Assembly: GCF_900110875.1 (NCBI RefSeq)
Contig: NZ_FOFM01000002.1
Location: 1-64,000, forward strand
Source: Pseudovibrio axinellae
GTDB taxonomy: Bacteria; Pseudomonadota; Alphaproteobacteria; Rhizobiales; Stappiaceae
Length of the DNA: 64,000 bases
Direction of reading: 5' to 3'
Shown here: positions 29,852 to 38,711 of the stretch, piece after piece
Layout of the letters: each line of letters starts with the position of its first letter
How positions within the stretch are numbered: the stretch's first letter is position 1
Translations under genes and position numbers: made by a program
The notes under the pieces: generated by a model
What the model saw: only the letters and a program-made list of their open reading frames with translations
Told to the model about the DNA's origin: nothing
Database searches by the model: none

Positions 29852-31051
29852 TCAAGCAGGTGGCAACAAGCCTTCTTTCCACTCTTGCCCGATAACCCGG
29901 CGGGCCATCATATGAGAGCGTGGATGATTGACACTATCGACCGCAATCAGTTTCCCTTTCGCCAGATAAGCGACATAAAAACTGTCCGCAGACGTATCGC
30001 CAACCAAAACAGCCTCATCATAACCGTTTGAAAGCCCAGCAATTTGCAGTTTGATATGATGCTGATCAGACCAGAACCAAGGCAACGGGTCATAATCATG
30101 ACTGTGGTCATTGTCTGGATCAGTCAATGCATGCGCGGCAGCCTTTGCCTGATCAATCGCGTTCTGGACGCTCTCTAATCGAATGCTTCGGCCATATCGC
30201 TCTGAGAAGAACCGGACACAGTCTCCGCAAGCATAAACATCTTCGTGGGAAGTCTGCCCTGCTCCGTCAACGATGATACCGTCATCGACCTCTAATCCCG
30301 CCGCAGCAGCAAGTTCAGAGTTTGGCACAGCACCGACCGCAGAAAGCACCATATCACAAGGCAATTCTCGTCCATCGGCAAGCTTGACAGAAGAAACCTT
30401 ACCGCTAACGCCTTCAATGCTGGTTACGCCAGTACCGCAATGCAATTCCACGCCGCGCTCTTCATGCAGGCTATGAAAGAAAGCGGAAAGGTCAGGAGAG
30501 ACAACGCGCTTGAGCAACCGTTCCTGAGCTTCAAGAACAACAACATCCAGCCCCATAGAACGTGCAACCGCAGCTACTTCCAGGCCAATATACCCACCAC
30601 CAATAACAACCAGCTTTTTGCCGGGCAAAAAAAGCTGCTTCATCAGCTCAACATCTGCAATGGAGCGCAGCGTAACAACGCCATCAAGGTCGGCCCCAGG
30701 AAGCGGCAAATCACGTGCACGCGTTCCTGTTGCAAGCAACAATTTGTCCCACTGCACTTCTTCGCCACCAGAAAGGCGAAGGCTCTTTTTGCCAAGATCG
30801 ATATGATTCACATGAGCATTAAGCATCAAATCAATATTATGCAGCTCGTAAAAGGCCTCAGGACGAATAAACAGCGCATCTGGTTCCACTTCTCCGCGGA
30901 GAAATTTCTTGGACAGCGGCGGGCGTTGATAAGGTGGTTGCGGTTCGTTACCCAAGACCACCAGTTTACCTTTATAACCCTTTTGCCTGAGTGTTTGCGC
31001 AGCCTGCACACCTGCCTGCCCCGCGCCCACAACAACAATCTTATTCGTCAT
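29852..31051 (-). CDS. FAD-dependent oxidoreductase, ferredoxin/rubredoxin reductase type
   Basis: 399 residues from ATG 31051 (MTNKIVVVGAGQAG); a longer start at 31087 is possible. The N-terminal FAD dinucleotide motif VVVGAGQAGVQAAQTLR and the second NAD-binding motif KLVVIGGGYIGLEVAAVARSM match pyridine-nucleotide disulfide-type flavoproteins. DVYACGDCVRFF is the flavin C-terminal site. It resembles the reductases that feed ferredoxin and P450 or dioxygenase systems (ThcD/CamA-like). No partner ferredoxin gene is adjacent. It lies downstream of the chemoreceptor gene with a 150-base gap holding a long palindrome. Confidence 0.9.
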   Translation of the reverse strand: MTNKIVVVGAGQAGVQAAQTLRQKGYKGKLVVLGNEPQPPYQRPPLSKKFLRGEVEPDALFIRPEAFYELHNIDLMLNAHVNHIDLGKKSLRLSGGEEVQWDKLLLATGTRARDLPLPGADLDGVVTLRSIADVELMKQLFLPGKKLVVIGGGYIGLEVAAVARSMGLDVVVLEAQERLLKRVVSPDLSAFFHSLHEERGVELHCGTGVTSIEGVSGKVSSVKLADGRELPCDMVLSAVGAVPNSELAAAAGLEVDDGIIVDGAGQTSHEDVYACGDCVRFFSERYGRSIRLESVQNAIDQAKAAAHALTDPDNDHSHDYDPLPWFWSDQHHIKLQIAGLSNGYDEAVLVGDTSADSFYVAYLAKGKLIAVDSVNHPRSHMMARRVIGQEWKEGLLPPA

Positions 31052-31134
31052 TTTCAAAACCCGTATTAGCGCAGAAAAACAACTCAACAGGTCTGCGCTG
31101 TTTGCTTTGCTTGATAAAACCCATGCCCAACAGC

Positions 31135-31180
31135 AATGTGGCGCTTAACACCGGCAAAAACCAGTGGCAAGCGCCACATT
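31135..31180. repeat. Perfect 12-bp inverted repeat
   Basis: AATGTGGCGCTT (31135-31146) and AAGCGCCACATT (31169-31180) flank a 22-nt spacer, between the chemoreceptor and flavoprotein genes. No T-run follows, so it is not a standard terminator. Confidence 0.75.
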
Positions 31181-31204
31181 TAAAACGGTAATTCGTGACA
31201 ATCT

Positions 31205-33235
31205 TTAGGCGGCGCGGACTTTTCCAAGGAATGCACCAACCGTGTTGTTGATGTGATCAGCTTGGGTTGAGAGGGTATCTGCAAGATCAGAAACTGTTCC
31301 ACCCGTACTTCGTGCATTTTCAGACGCACTTTCAACCATCTGCATCGCATCTGCGCCCTTTTGGGAACTCTGCGTTGCATTTGTTACATTCTCTGTAATG
31401 GCCTGGATGGCAGCATTTTGTTGTTCTACAGATGCTGCTACCGCAGAAGCGATCTGGTTCATCTCATTAATAACGTCGCTAACGTCGCCAATCGCTCCAA
31501 CAGCTTCAGCAGAAGCCTCCTGAATAGACCCAACTTGCTGTGCGATCTCTTCCGTTGCCTGTGAGGTTTGGTTCGCCAGAATCTTGACCTCAGAAGCCAC
31601 GACCGCGAAGCCCTTGCCATGCTCACCCGCACGAGCTGCTTCAATGGTAGCGTTCAACGCAAGAAGGTTCGTCTGATTCGCAATATCGCGAATAAGCCCC
31701 ACAGCCTCGCCAATGCGGTTTGCAGCCGCGCTAAGCAAGTTCATCGTTTCAGCTGTCGCCTTGGAGCCCTCCACGGCACGACTTGCAACACGAGTGGATT
31801 GCTCTGCCTGTCCTGCAATATCATTAATGGACATTGCCAGCTCTTCCGTGGCTGCCGACGCGCTAGAAACATTTTCCGTTGCATTTTCAACGGCGCGGCT
31901 TGCAGATTCAGCCTCTTTGGAAACATTGTCCGCAGCGGTGCCTACATCGTTAGACGCTTCACCAAGACCGTCTGCGGCCGAATGCAGATTGTTAAGAGCC
32001 TCCGCAACAGTTTTCTCAAACCCGATGATCAGGCTATCGACCTGCTCAGCACGCGCATGTTTCTCTGCATTCTCGCTGTCTTGTTGCTCACGCAGTTTAT
32101 GACGCTCTTCAATATTGTCGCGAAACACTTGAAGCGTCCGCGCCATCGCAGAGATTTCTCGTCCGCCTTTATTGAGAGGGATCACTGCGGACAAGTCATT
32201 CTTCGCCAAAAGCGACATTGCATAACGCAGCGCATTGAGGTTTCGAAGAATTCCAATAACGAGCGCAGAACCAAGAAGAAACAGGGTCAATGAAAAACCA
32301 GCAACAACCACGCCTAGGTAGAAGTTGGTTTGCTGTCGTGTTTCGACCAGAGCCGCCTGTGCATCAACCTCACCCTGGATCGCTGAGTTCTTCAACTCTG
32401 CCAAGCGTGGTGGCAAAAGATCAAACAGATTTGCGAGCAACTCGGAGCTTGTCGCGCGCTTATCATAGGCCTTGGTATATGCCTCAAACGCCTTTTTGTA
32501 GGCTGCAATATTGGTTTTAACCACTTCAGCGACAGCTGGATCAATTTCAGCCCGAGGGAGCGTGCGCTCAAAACGAGAGAACGTAACCTCAAACGTTCCC
32601 AGCGCATTGTCACTTCCACTGATTGCAAAATCAAACTGAGCACGCGCCAGATCGCTAAAGCTATGCATCAGTTTCAGCGTATTGGGGTCTTTGCTGCGTC
32701 TGTGCTTTTGTTTAACCGCTGCCTCAGCTTGGAACAGCGCAGAAGATAGCTTTTTCTGCAAACCATGGTCTGCATCATATCCAAGCGTGGACTGGTATCC
32801 GTGTAACATCCCAAACGCACCGCTGATCGCATCAATCGTGTCGCGTGCATCTGCAATTTCAAGGAAATAGTCCATCGCAACAGGCAGCGCATTCAACTCG
32901 TCGAGTTCCGTTTGCGCATTCCGAATGAGCGTATCAAAACGACTTTTCAAACTGTCGCTTGGCGTATTCTCATAACTCTTCTGCGTGGCTTGCAAAACGC
33001 CAGCCGTAATCGCAATGTTTTGGCTCAATTCAGCAAGCTCAGTATATTCTTTAGATTGCTGAAATGCGATTTCTGTCTGCTGCTGGCCCCACATAAAAAC
33101 AATGCCGACAGCCCCAAACCCGACGAGCGTCATCACTCCCAGCAAAATCGCTCTAAGCCGAATACTTGTATTACGCGTGATTGCAAAAATGCCACTGCGC
33201 GATACTGCAATAATTCGTTTCCAATCAAAACGCAT
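31205..33235 (-). CDS. Methyl-accepting chemotaxis protein
   Basis: 676 residues from ATG 33235 (GAGGGG upstream); the 33265 start is less likely. Two membrane helices (about 25-50 and 305-330) bracket a helical periplasmic sensor. A HAMP region ([25 protein letters not shown]) follows, and then the signalling domain with the hairpin core [32 protein letters not shown]. No C-terminal CheB/CheR pentapeptide is present. The ligand is not known. No che genes are nearby; it is a lone receptor that would join a remote array. Confidence 0.95.
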   Translation of the reverse strand: MRFDWKRIIAVSRSGIFAITRNTSIRLRAILLGVMTLVGFGAVGIVFMWGQQQTEIAFQQSKEYTELAELSQNIAITAGVLQATQKSYENTPSDSLKSRFDTLIRNAQTELDELNALPVAMDYFLEIADARDTIDAISGAFGMLHGYQSTLGYDADHGLQKKLSSALFQAEAAVKQKHRRSKDPNTLKLMHSFSDLARAQFDFAISGSDNALGTFEVTFSRFERTLPRAEIDPAVAEVVKTNIAAYKKAFEAYTKAYDKRATSSELLANLFDLLPPRLAELKNSAIQGEVDAQAALVETRQQTNFYLGVVVAGFSLTLFLLGSALVIGILRNLNALRYAMSLLAKNDLSAVIPLNKGGREISAMARTLQVFRDNIEERHKLREQQDSENAEKHARAEQVDSLIIGFEKTVAEALNNLHSAADGLGEASNDVGTAADNVSKEAESASRAVENATENVSSASAATEELAMSINDIAGQAEQSTRVASRAVEGSKATAETMNLLSAAANRIGEAVGLIRDIANQTNLLALNATIEAARAGEHGKGFAVVASEVKILANQTSQATEEIAQQVGSIQEASAEAVGAIGDVSDVINEMNQIASAVAASVEQQNAAIQAITENVTNATQSSQKGADAMQMVESASENARSTGGTVSDLADTLSTQADHINNTVGAFLGKVRAA

Positions 33236-33400
33236 CGGAGACCCCTCAACCGATAATATTACCATCAGTATTTTTATTTACTGCTCGCAGGTATAAGCAC
33301 AAATCGTTTAAAGATTACAAAGAATGCTCAAAACAACTAACATTGTAACTTAACCCAATCAGCGTCATAGCTTCTTGGCACAGAAAAATAAGCTAACTCA

Positions 33401-34273
33401 TTGTCTAATATCATCAAACTAACACCCGTCATTTTCGTCTTACTTTGGTCCACCGGGTTTATCGGTGCACGCTTAGGTGCTCCCTATTCAGAACCCTTTG
33501 CTTTTTTGAGTCTGCGTTTTCTCATCGTACTGCCGTTGATGGGCGCTGTTGTTTGGATGAGCGGAAGAAGCTTTGCACTCACCAGGCATCAACTCATTCA
33601 TGCGATTACAACAGGTATGCTCGTCCACGGTGTTTATCTGTCTGGAGTATTTTGGGCTATCGCCAATGGCATGCCAGCAGGTGTGACGGCTCTGGTAACA
33701 GGCCTTCAGCCATTTATTACAGGCACCCTCGCCTATTTCCTGCTCAAAGAGGATGTCACGCCCCGCCAATGGCTGGGTCTTGCAGCCGGGTTTGGAGGTA
33801 TCGTACTGGTAATCCTGCCAAAACTTGGCACTGGCCTATCTCAAATACCTCTATGGACGGTGCCAGCAGCGTTTGGAGCTACTCTTGGCATTGCGTTTGG
33901 CACAGCGTTACAGAAACGACAGCCTACCAACACAGATTTGGTGACGGGCACGTTTTACCAGTATTTCGGAGCTCTACTCATCGCGCTGCCTCTGTCATTC
34001 ACAGAGTCCTGGGTAATCACATGGTCTGGAGACTTCATCTTCGCACTGGCTTGGTTGGTCATTGTGCTGTCGATCGGCGCTGTCTTACTGCTCATGTACC
34101 TGCTCCAACATGGAGCCGCTTCGACAACCGCAACCTTGTTCTACCTGACCCCAGTGGCAGCAGCAATTGAGAGCTACTTTCTGTTTGATGAAACTCTGGA
34201 TGTCATCCAACTTATCGGTATGGCGGTTGTGGTGGTCGCAATTGCAGCAGGCAGACCAAGGCAGAAAGCTTAG
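33401..34273 (+). CDS. EamA/DMT superfamily transporter
   Basis: 290 residues with ten hydrophobic helices in two five-helix repeats, typical of EamA drug/metabolite exporters. The first repeat starts VIFVLLWSTGFIGARLGAPY, and each half has a helix-ending LGW/LLxE pattern (FLLKEDVTPRQWLGL; YFLFDETLDVIQLIG). The assigned start is TTG; there is no strong Shine-Dalgarno and no in-frame ATG near it. It is convergent with the YihY gene, with only six bases between stops. Substrates in this family are amino acids or metabolites; none can be assigned. Confidence 0.9.
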   Translation: MSNIIKLTPVIFVLLWSTGFIGARLGAPYSEPFAFLSLRFLIVLPLMGAVVWMSGRSFALTRHQLIHAITTGMLVHGVYLSGVFWAIANGMPAGVTALVTGLQPFITGTLAYFLLKEDVTPRQWLGLAAGFGGIVLVILPKLGTGLSQIPLWTVPAAFGATLGIAFGTALQKRQPTNTDLVTGTFYQYFGALLIALPLSFTESWVITWSGDFIFALAWLVIVLSIGAVLLLMYLLQHGAASTTATLFYLTPVAAAIESYFLFDETLDVIQLIGMAVVVVAIAAGRPRQKA

Positions 34274-34279
34274 TCGCAG

Positions 34280-35161
34280 CTATTCGTCAGTGACCGGGGA
34301 ACCCTGCTCGTTTCTCCGGCTGAGCCGGCGAACGCGCATCAAAGAGGCATTAAACTCTCCACCCAGAATAAAGATGACAGCGGTCAGGTACATAAAGATG
34401 ATCGCTGTCATGATACCTGCCAGACCTGCATACAAAGACACATAGTTTGCCCAACGAGCCAGATAGGCACCAAAAGCAGCGCCAGCAACAATCCATAAAA
34501 CCATGGTCAGAATGATGCCTGGAAGTACATCCCAGAGTCGGCGTTGGCCAGCGGGCAGGTAAAGGTGAGCAGCAAGTAACGCAATCAACAACAGTAATGA
34601 TGTGACACCATAACGAACGATGTTTGCCTTATAGCTGAATTGCTCCATGACCGGCGCAAGGTGGACAACCCACTCCCATGCCAGTGGACCAAACACGATC
34701 AGAAACGTTGAAACTATTAAAACGACGGTACCAATCAGCACCGCAAGAATGGATTGGGCCCGGCACCAATACCAACTGCGCATATCTCTCACTCGATAAG
34801 CGCGATTAAGGCCAGCGCGCATGGCCTCGATACCGTTGGAAGAAAACCAGAGCGTAACCACCACACCAAAAGTCAAAAGGTCACCACGCGGCTGTGTCAA
34901 AACCGCTTGGATTTCATTAGATACCGGGCCTGCAACCTGCTTGGGCCAGACATCAAAAATCAATTCACTCGCACTTTGTGCAACTTGCTTGAGACCGAGA
35001 AAGCCTGAGAAAGCAGCCACAAAAATCAGAAATGGAAACAGCGCCATCAGCGAAGATAGCGCAACATGACTTGCGACAGCATACCCATCATCAGTATTGA
35101 AGTGCCCGAGTGCATCTGCAAGGACCTGATACGCTTTTCCTACTGGACCATACTTCTTCAT
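34280..35161 (-). CDS. YihY/virulence factor BrkB family membrane protein
   Basis: 293 residues with six transmembrane helices and the family pattern LFPFLIFVAAFSGFLG, followed by the VLWFSSNGIEAMRAGLNRAY stretch (about 110-125) that marks YihY/BrkB. The last helices carry GGEFNASLMRVRR. The family was once called RNase BN in error, and its true role is unknown, perhaps export or envelope biology. The stop abuts the DMT gene. It is divergent from mcd, with about 160 bases between. Confidence 0.92.
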   Translation of the reverse strand: MKKYGPVGKAYQVLADALGHFNTDDGYAVASHVALSSLMALFPFLIFVAAFSGFLGLKQVAQSASELIFDVWPKQVAGPVSNEIQAVLTQPRGDLLTFGVVVTLWFSSNGIEAMRAGLNRAYRVRDMRSWYWCRAQSILAVLIGTVVLIVSTFLIVFGPLAWEWVVHLAPVMEQFSYKANIVRYGVTSLLLLIALLAAHLYLPAGQRRLWDVLPGIILTMVLWIVAGAAFGAYLARWANYVSLYAGLAGIMTAIIFMYLTAVIFILGGEFNASLMRVRRLSRRNEQGSPVTDE

Positions 35162-35324
35162 AAAACTGATCTGGTTCGCCTCACTGTTCTTTTCAACTAA
35201 GATAATAGACAGTTCTTCAAGAATTATGCATGAAGAAAGATCCCACCTTTAGGGCATTGCACAAATATGCATCCCATTTAAGTTTGCGGTGCACAATGAC
35301 CGAGTGGATTGAGGGAGGCAAGCT

Positions 35325-37010
35325 GTGTCGGAAACGGTGAGTACACGAGAACAAACAAGCATATCAACACACCAGAACCGCGATCTGGCTTTGCAGTCGC
35401 TCTTGGCACTTTTGGGCATAGCGCGCAAAAACGTAAAACAACGCGTTCTGAAAGATGGACGAATTGCATCCGCATTGATGGAGCAAGAGCAGCGCGCCAC
35501 CCACGGCCTTGCCTGGCTTGGAACCTATGTAGAAGCGCTCAAACAGCTCAACGCCTATGCTGAACGCCTGAAAGAACAAGGCACATTTAGCGAAGTTGAA
35601 GACCTGATCCTGCGCATTGGCTTTGCGGAATACACCTCACAAGTCTTTGGCGGCCTGCCAATGAGCCAAGGTGAAATTTTGCGCTTGTCAGACCTTGGCA
35701 TCAGCCGCGATGAAGCAAACGAACATTATTCAGCGGCTGTCGAAGCTGTCATCGCTGATGGTTCTCAACCTGCCCTGCGCTCTCGCCTTGCAGAGCTGAT
35801 GCAGCACGCTGAAGGCAATTCAACCATCGGTGCCACAGGGCTGGATGAAACCTACGAGCAAATTCGCGAAGAAATGCGCAAATTTGCAGAGGCAAAAGTC
35901 ACGCCATTTGCACATGAATGGCACCTCAAAAACGAATACATCCCCCTTGAAGTCATCAATGAGATGGCAGAGATGGGCGTGTTCGGTCTGACAATTCCGG
36001 AAGAATACGGCGGGTTGGGCCTTGGCAAGGAATCCATGTGCGTTGTTTCTGAAGAGCTGTCTCGCGCCTATATTGGCGTTGGCTCACTGGGAACACGCTC
36101 CGAAATTGCAGCAGAGCTTATTCTAGGCGGCGGTACTGACGAACAAAAAGCCAAGTGGCTGCCACTGATTGCATCTGGCGAAGTATTACCCACCGCCGTC
36201 TTTACAGAGCCAAACACCGGCTCTGACCTGGCATCCCTTAAAACCCGCGCGGTTAAAGAAGGTGACGCTTGGAAGGTTTCAGGCAATAAAACATGGATCA
36301 CACATCCTGTACGCGCCGACATCATGACCCTTCTCACCCGCACTAAGCCAGAGGAGCCAGGTTACAAAGGTCTTTCCATGTTCATCGCGGAAAAGCCACG
36401 TGGCACAGATGAAGAGCCGTTTCCAGCTGAAGGCATGTCCGGCGGCGAAATCGAGGTGCTCGGATATCGCGGCATGAAGGAATATGAGATCGCATTTGAC
36501 GGGTTTGAAGTCAAAGACGAAAACCTCTTGGGCGGGGTCGAAGGTCAGGGCTTTAAACAGCTCATGCAGACATTTGAATCCGCACGCATCCAGACAGCTG
36601 CTCGCGCAATCGGTGTTGCGCAATGCGCTCTGGACCTCGGCCTTCGTTATGCGCAGGAGAGAATTCAGTTCGGCAAAGCACTGATCAGCTTCCCACGTGT
36701 CGCGGACAAGCTCGCCATGATCGCTTGTGAAACAATGATCGCGCGGCAGCTGACCTACTTCTCGGCATGGGAGAAAGACAGTGGACGCCGCTGCGACTTA
36801 GAAGCAGGCATGGCAAAGCTGCTCGGTGCACGCGTGGCATGGGCGGCCGCTGATAATGCTCTTCAAATTCACGGTGGCAACGGATTTGCGCAGGAATACC
36901 CGATCTCTCGCGTTCTCTGCGATGCGCGTATTCTCTCAATCTTTGAGGGTGCAGCAGAAATCCAGGCGCAGGTTATCGCCCGCCGTCTACTGGATGAGAC
37001 CGAGCTTTAA
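35325..37010 (+). CDS. mcd: Methylsuccinyl-CoA dehydrogenase (acyl-CoA dehydrogenase family)
   Basis: 561 residues from a GTG start with GAGGGAGG upstream. The last 400 residues are a normal acyl-CoA dehydrogenase, with FTEPNTGSDLASLKT (about 285-300), NKTWITHPVRADI and the C-terminal QIHGGNGFAQEYPISR. An extra N-terminal domain of about 160 residues includes RIASALMEQEQRATHGLAWL and ILRIGFAEYTSQVFGGLPMSQ. This extended form is what I recall of methylsuccinyl-CoA dehydrogenase of the ethylmalonyl-CoA pathway, which makes mesaconyl-CoA during acetate or C1 growth. The other pathway genes (ccr, ecm, mch) are not here. Confidence 0.85.
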   Translation: MSETVSTREQTSISTHQNRDLALQSLLALLGIARKNVKQRVLKDGRIASALMEQEQRATHGLAWLGTYVEALKQLNAYAERLKEQGTFSEVEDLILRIGFAEYTSQVFGGLPMSQGEILRLSDLGISRDEANEHYSAAVEAVIADGSQPALRSRLAELMQHAEGNSTIGATGLDETYEQIREEMRKFAEAKVTPFAHEWHLKNEYIPLEVINEMAEMGVFGLTIPEEYGGLGLGKESMCVVSEELSRAYIGVGSLGTRSEIAAELILGGGTDEQKAKWLPLIASGEVLPTAVFTEPNTGSDLASLKTRAVKEGDAWKVSGNKTWITHPVRADIMTLLTRTKPEEPGYKGLSMFIAEKPRGTDEEPFPAEGMSGGEIEVLGYRGMKEYEIAFDGFEVKDENLLGGVEGQGFKQLMQTFESARIQTAARAIGVAQCALDLGLRYAQERIQFGKALISFPRVADKLAMIACETMIARQLTYFSAWEKDSGRRCDLEAGMAKLLGARVAWAAADNALQIHGGNGFAQEYPISRVLCDARILSIFEGAAEIQAQVIARRLLDETEL

Positions 37011-37053
37011 AGTCTCAACGGAAGACTGACAAATACAACGAGATGGAGCGCGA

Positions 37054-37365
37054 CTATTTACGCCGCGCTTCTTCATAAACTGAAAGCTCAAGCTTTTTAT
37101 CCATCAGCGTTTTTCTAAGCTCAACGCACTCTTCGGAGGATGTTGCCGCTTCCAGCTTCGCCTCCAAAGACGTGATTTCTCGGCGCAACGAAAGTTCAGC
37201 CTGAACGCCACCGCCAGCCGAATTCATCACACCCATCCGCGCACTTTGGGCGAAGTTCACACCAGACCTTCTGGGGATTGGTTTACCCGCACCTTCTAGG
37301 CGATCCATAGATCCATTCATCTGTGACCGGCGGATTTGTTGCTCTATGAGTCGATCCATTCCCAT
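37054..37365 (-). CDS. DUF1992 (DnaJ-C28-like) protein
   Basis: 103 residues from ATG 37365, which has GAAAGAGG upstream; the longer 37401 start is weaker. The sequence MGMDRLIEQQIRRSQMNG with FDNL-like GAGKPIP is the DUF1992 motif, found in the DnaJ homologue C28 family and in small bacterial proteins. A helical C-terminal stretch rich in Glu/Lys (REITSLEAKLEAATSSEECV) follows. The function is unknown. It is convergent with mcd, about 40 bases apart. Confidence 0.78.
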   Translation of the reverse strand: MGMDRLIEQQIRRSQMNGSMDRLEGAGKPIPRRSGVNFAQSARMGVMNSAGGGVQAELSLRREITSLEAKLEAATSSEECVELRKTLMDKKLELSVYEEARRK

Positions 37366-37597
37366 TAACAGACCTCTTTCCTTTGTTTTTCTTAGTCTCA
37401 ACCATCTCTGATGACTGTGGCTTCAGCATGGTCAATACGCTGGTTTTTGATGTCTGTGCGGTTTTGGAGATGCGCGAAATCGTCGCGTGGGTGAACTGCA
37501 CGCGCTGGATTTTATTCCACACGCCAAGTTGCATTTTGCAAATTTCAAGATACATTTAATTACAATTTTAATTAATTTGTAACTTATGGAGACCGCG

Positions 37598-37834
37598 ATG
37601 ACGCGACCTCTGATTATTTCCATTGTCCTATTGAGCGCAGTTCTCTCATTTTCCAGCAAAGCTTGGGCAGTCACACCGCGCGACACATCAGGCCCTGGCC
37701 TTACCCAGCTCCATGGTCCCGCTGTCTCAGCGTTAAAGCCACTGACTGCAAAATCAAAGCTGGTTCGCGTTTACCCAAAATCGAAACTGACACGATATAG
37801 GGTGAAACCCTCGAAAACAAAGTCAGCGCAGTAA
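37598..37834 (+). CDS. Small secreted basic protein, unknown
   Basis: 78 residues from ATG 37598 (GGAGA eight bases upstream; an in-frame ATG at 37586 lies inside that site). A signal peptide (IISIVLLSAVLSFSSKAWA, about 1-25) is followed by a mature part of about 50 residues that is strongly cationic with Lys/Arg about every fourth residue and no cysteine. I do not recognise a family. It could be a periplasmic or secreted basic peptide, or a DNA- or polysaccharide-binding one. It is convergent with the minus-strand short ORF and thpR. Confidence 0.6.
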   Translation: MTRPLIISIVLLSAVLSFSSKAWAVTPRDTSGPGLTQLHGPAVSALKPLTAKSKLVRVYPKSKLTRYRVKPSKTKSAQ

Positions 37835-37844
37835 CTCGCTGGCT

Positions 37845-37958
37845 TTAATGGGCAAGAAGGCGGCGAACAATTCCTGGCATCAATTTAGTTGCATTGGTAA
37901 CAGCACTCTTGCCATAGCCTGCAAAGCCCCAAAAACACTTAGCCTCAGGGTATGCCAT
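37845..37958 (-). CDS. Possible small protein (37 residues)
   Basis: ATG at 37958, with GGGAGA about eleven bases upstream, opens a 37-codon frame ending at TAA, 26 bases after the thpR stop on the same strand. The product begins MAYPEAKCFWGFAGYGKSA and ends with a basic helix (IVRRLLAH). I do not know a family for it, and the length is below usual gene-calling limits. It could be a real leader-like gene or chance; the position just behind thpR is the main support. Confidence 0.3.
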   Translation of the reverse strand: MAYPEAKCFWGFAGYGKSAVTNATKLMPGIVRRLLAH

Positions 37959-37984
37959 AGAGCTTTTGCTCTCCCGCAGTCTGT

Positions 37985-38521
37985 TCAAGCTGCCAACGGG
38001 TAGCTTTCTTCCACCAGATACGGGCCACCACCAACTGCTGCCTTGGCTGAAAACAAAACAAACCGCCCAGCGGTAAATGCTGGGGCCGAGAACTCACCTT
38101 GCAATTCAAGCCAGTTCGCCACCTCTTCCGGTGAAGTGCCTCTTAAACGGGCGAGCGTCACATGGGGCTTATATTTGCGCCTTGCAGCCTGTAGGCCCAA
38201 CCGTTGCAAAATACGTTCTTGTTCCGCTTGAAGCTCTGTCAACTCCGGCGTTCGCTCCACTCGCGCCCAAAGCGTGTGAGGTTTAGTGCCGCCGAAGGCA
38301 CCAAGCCCGATTAGCTTAATCGTGAGTGGGGCGCGATGAACCCGTGCCAGTTCATAGGCAACTTCGTCGGCAATACGATCATCAATATCGCCTATAAACC
38401 GCAATGTGATGTGATAGTTTTCTGGGTCTATCCAACGAGCGCCACGCAGCCCCCCGCGCAAAAAGCTCAACATCATTCCGGTGCTCATTGGAAGCTCGAG
38501 ACCAGTAAAAAGACGAGGCAT
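37985..38521 (-). CDS. thpR: RNA 2',3'-cyclic phosphodiesterase (2H family)
   Basis: About 178 residues from ATG 38521, with GGAGGG upstream; the 38551 start is less likely. The two HxTx motifs of the 2H phosphoesterase superfamily are present: YHITLRFIGD (about 44-53) and KPHVTLARLRG (about 130-140). LigT/ThpR enzymes hydrolyse 2',3'-cyclic phosphate ends to 2'-phosphate and can seal tRNA halves in vitro. The physiological substrate is not settled. Confidence 0.93.
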   Translation of the reverse strand: MPRLFTGLELPMSTGMMLSFLRGGLRGARWIDPENYHITLRFIGDIDDRIADEVAYELARVHRAPLTIKLIGLGAFGGTKPHTLWARVERTPELTELQAEQERILQRLGLQAARRKYKPHVTLARLRGTSPEEVANWLELQGEFSAPAFTAGRFVLFSAKAAVGGGPYLVEESYPLAA

Positions 38522-38636
38522 ATCAGGACCCTCCGCTAATGCAGATGACAAATTAGCTCACGTTTAGCGCCAGAGTACAAGTAGAAAATAACAGCTCTAC
38601 GAACATCAGGGGATTTTTTCCGCACTCCCAGAAAAC

Positions 38637-38669
38637 AAAAATGCCGAAGCCCATGAAAGGCTCCGGCAT
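38637..38669 (-). terminator. Terminator of the aldo/keto reductase gene
   Basis: On the minus strand ATGCCGGAGCC pairs with GGGCTTCGGCAT (with one G-T wobble), followed by TTTTGTTTT. It lies about 45 bases past the stop. Confidence 0.85.
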
Positions 38670-38711
38670 GAATTTTCACAGTGCGCCTCTAAGACAGAGG
38701 CAACCCATAAG

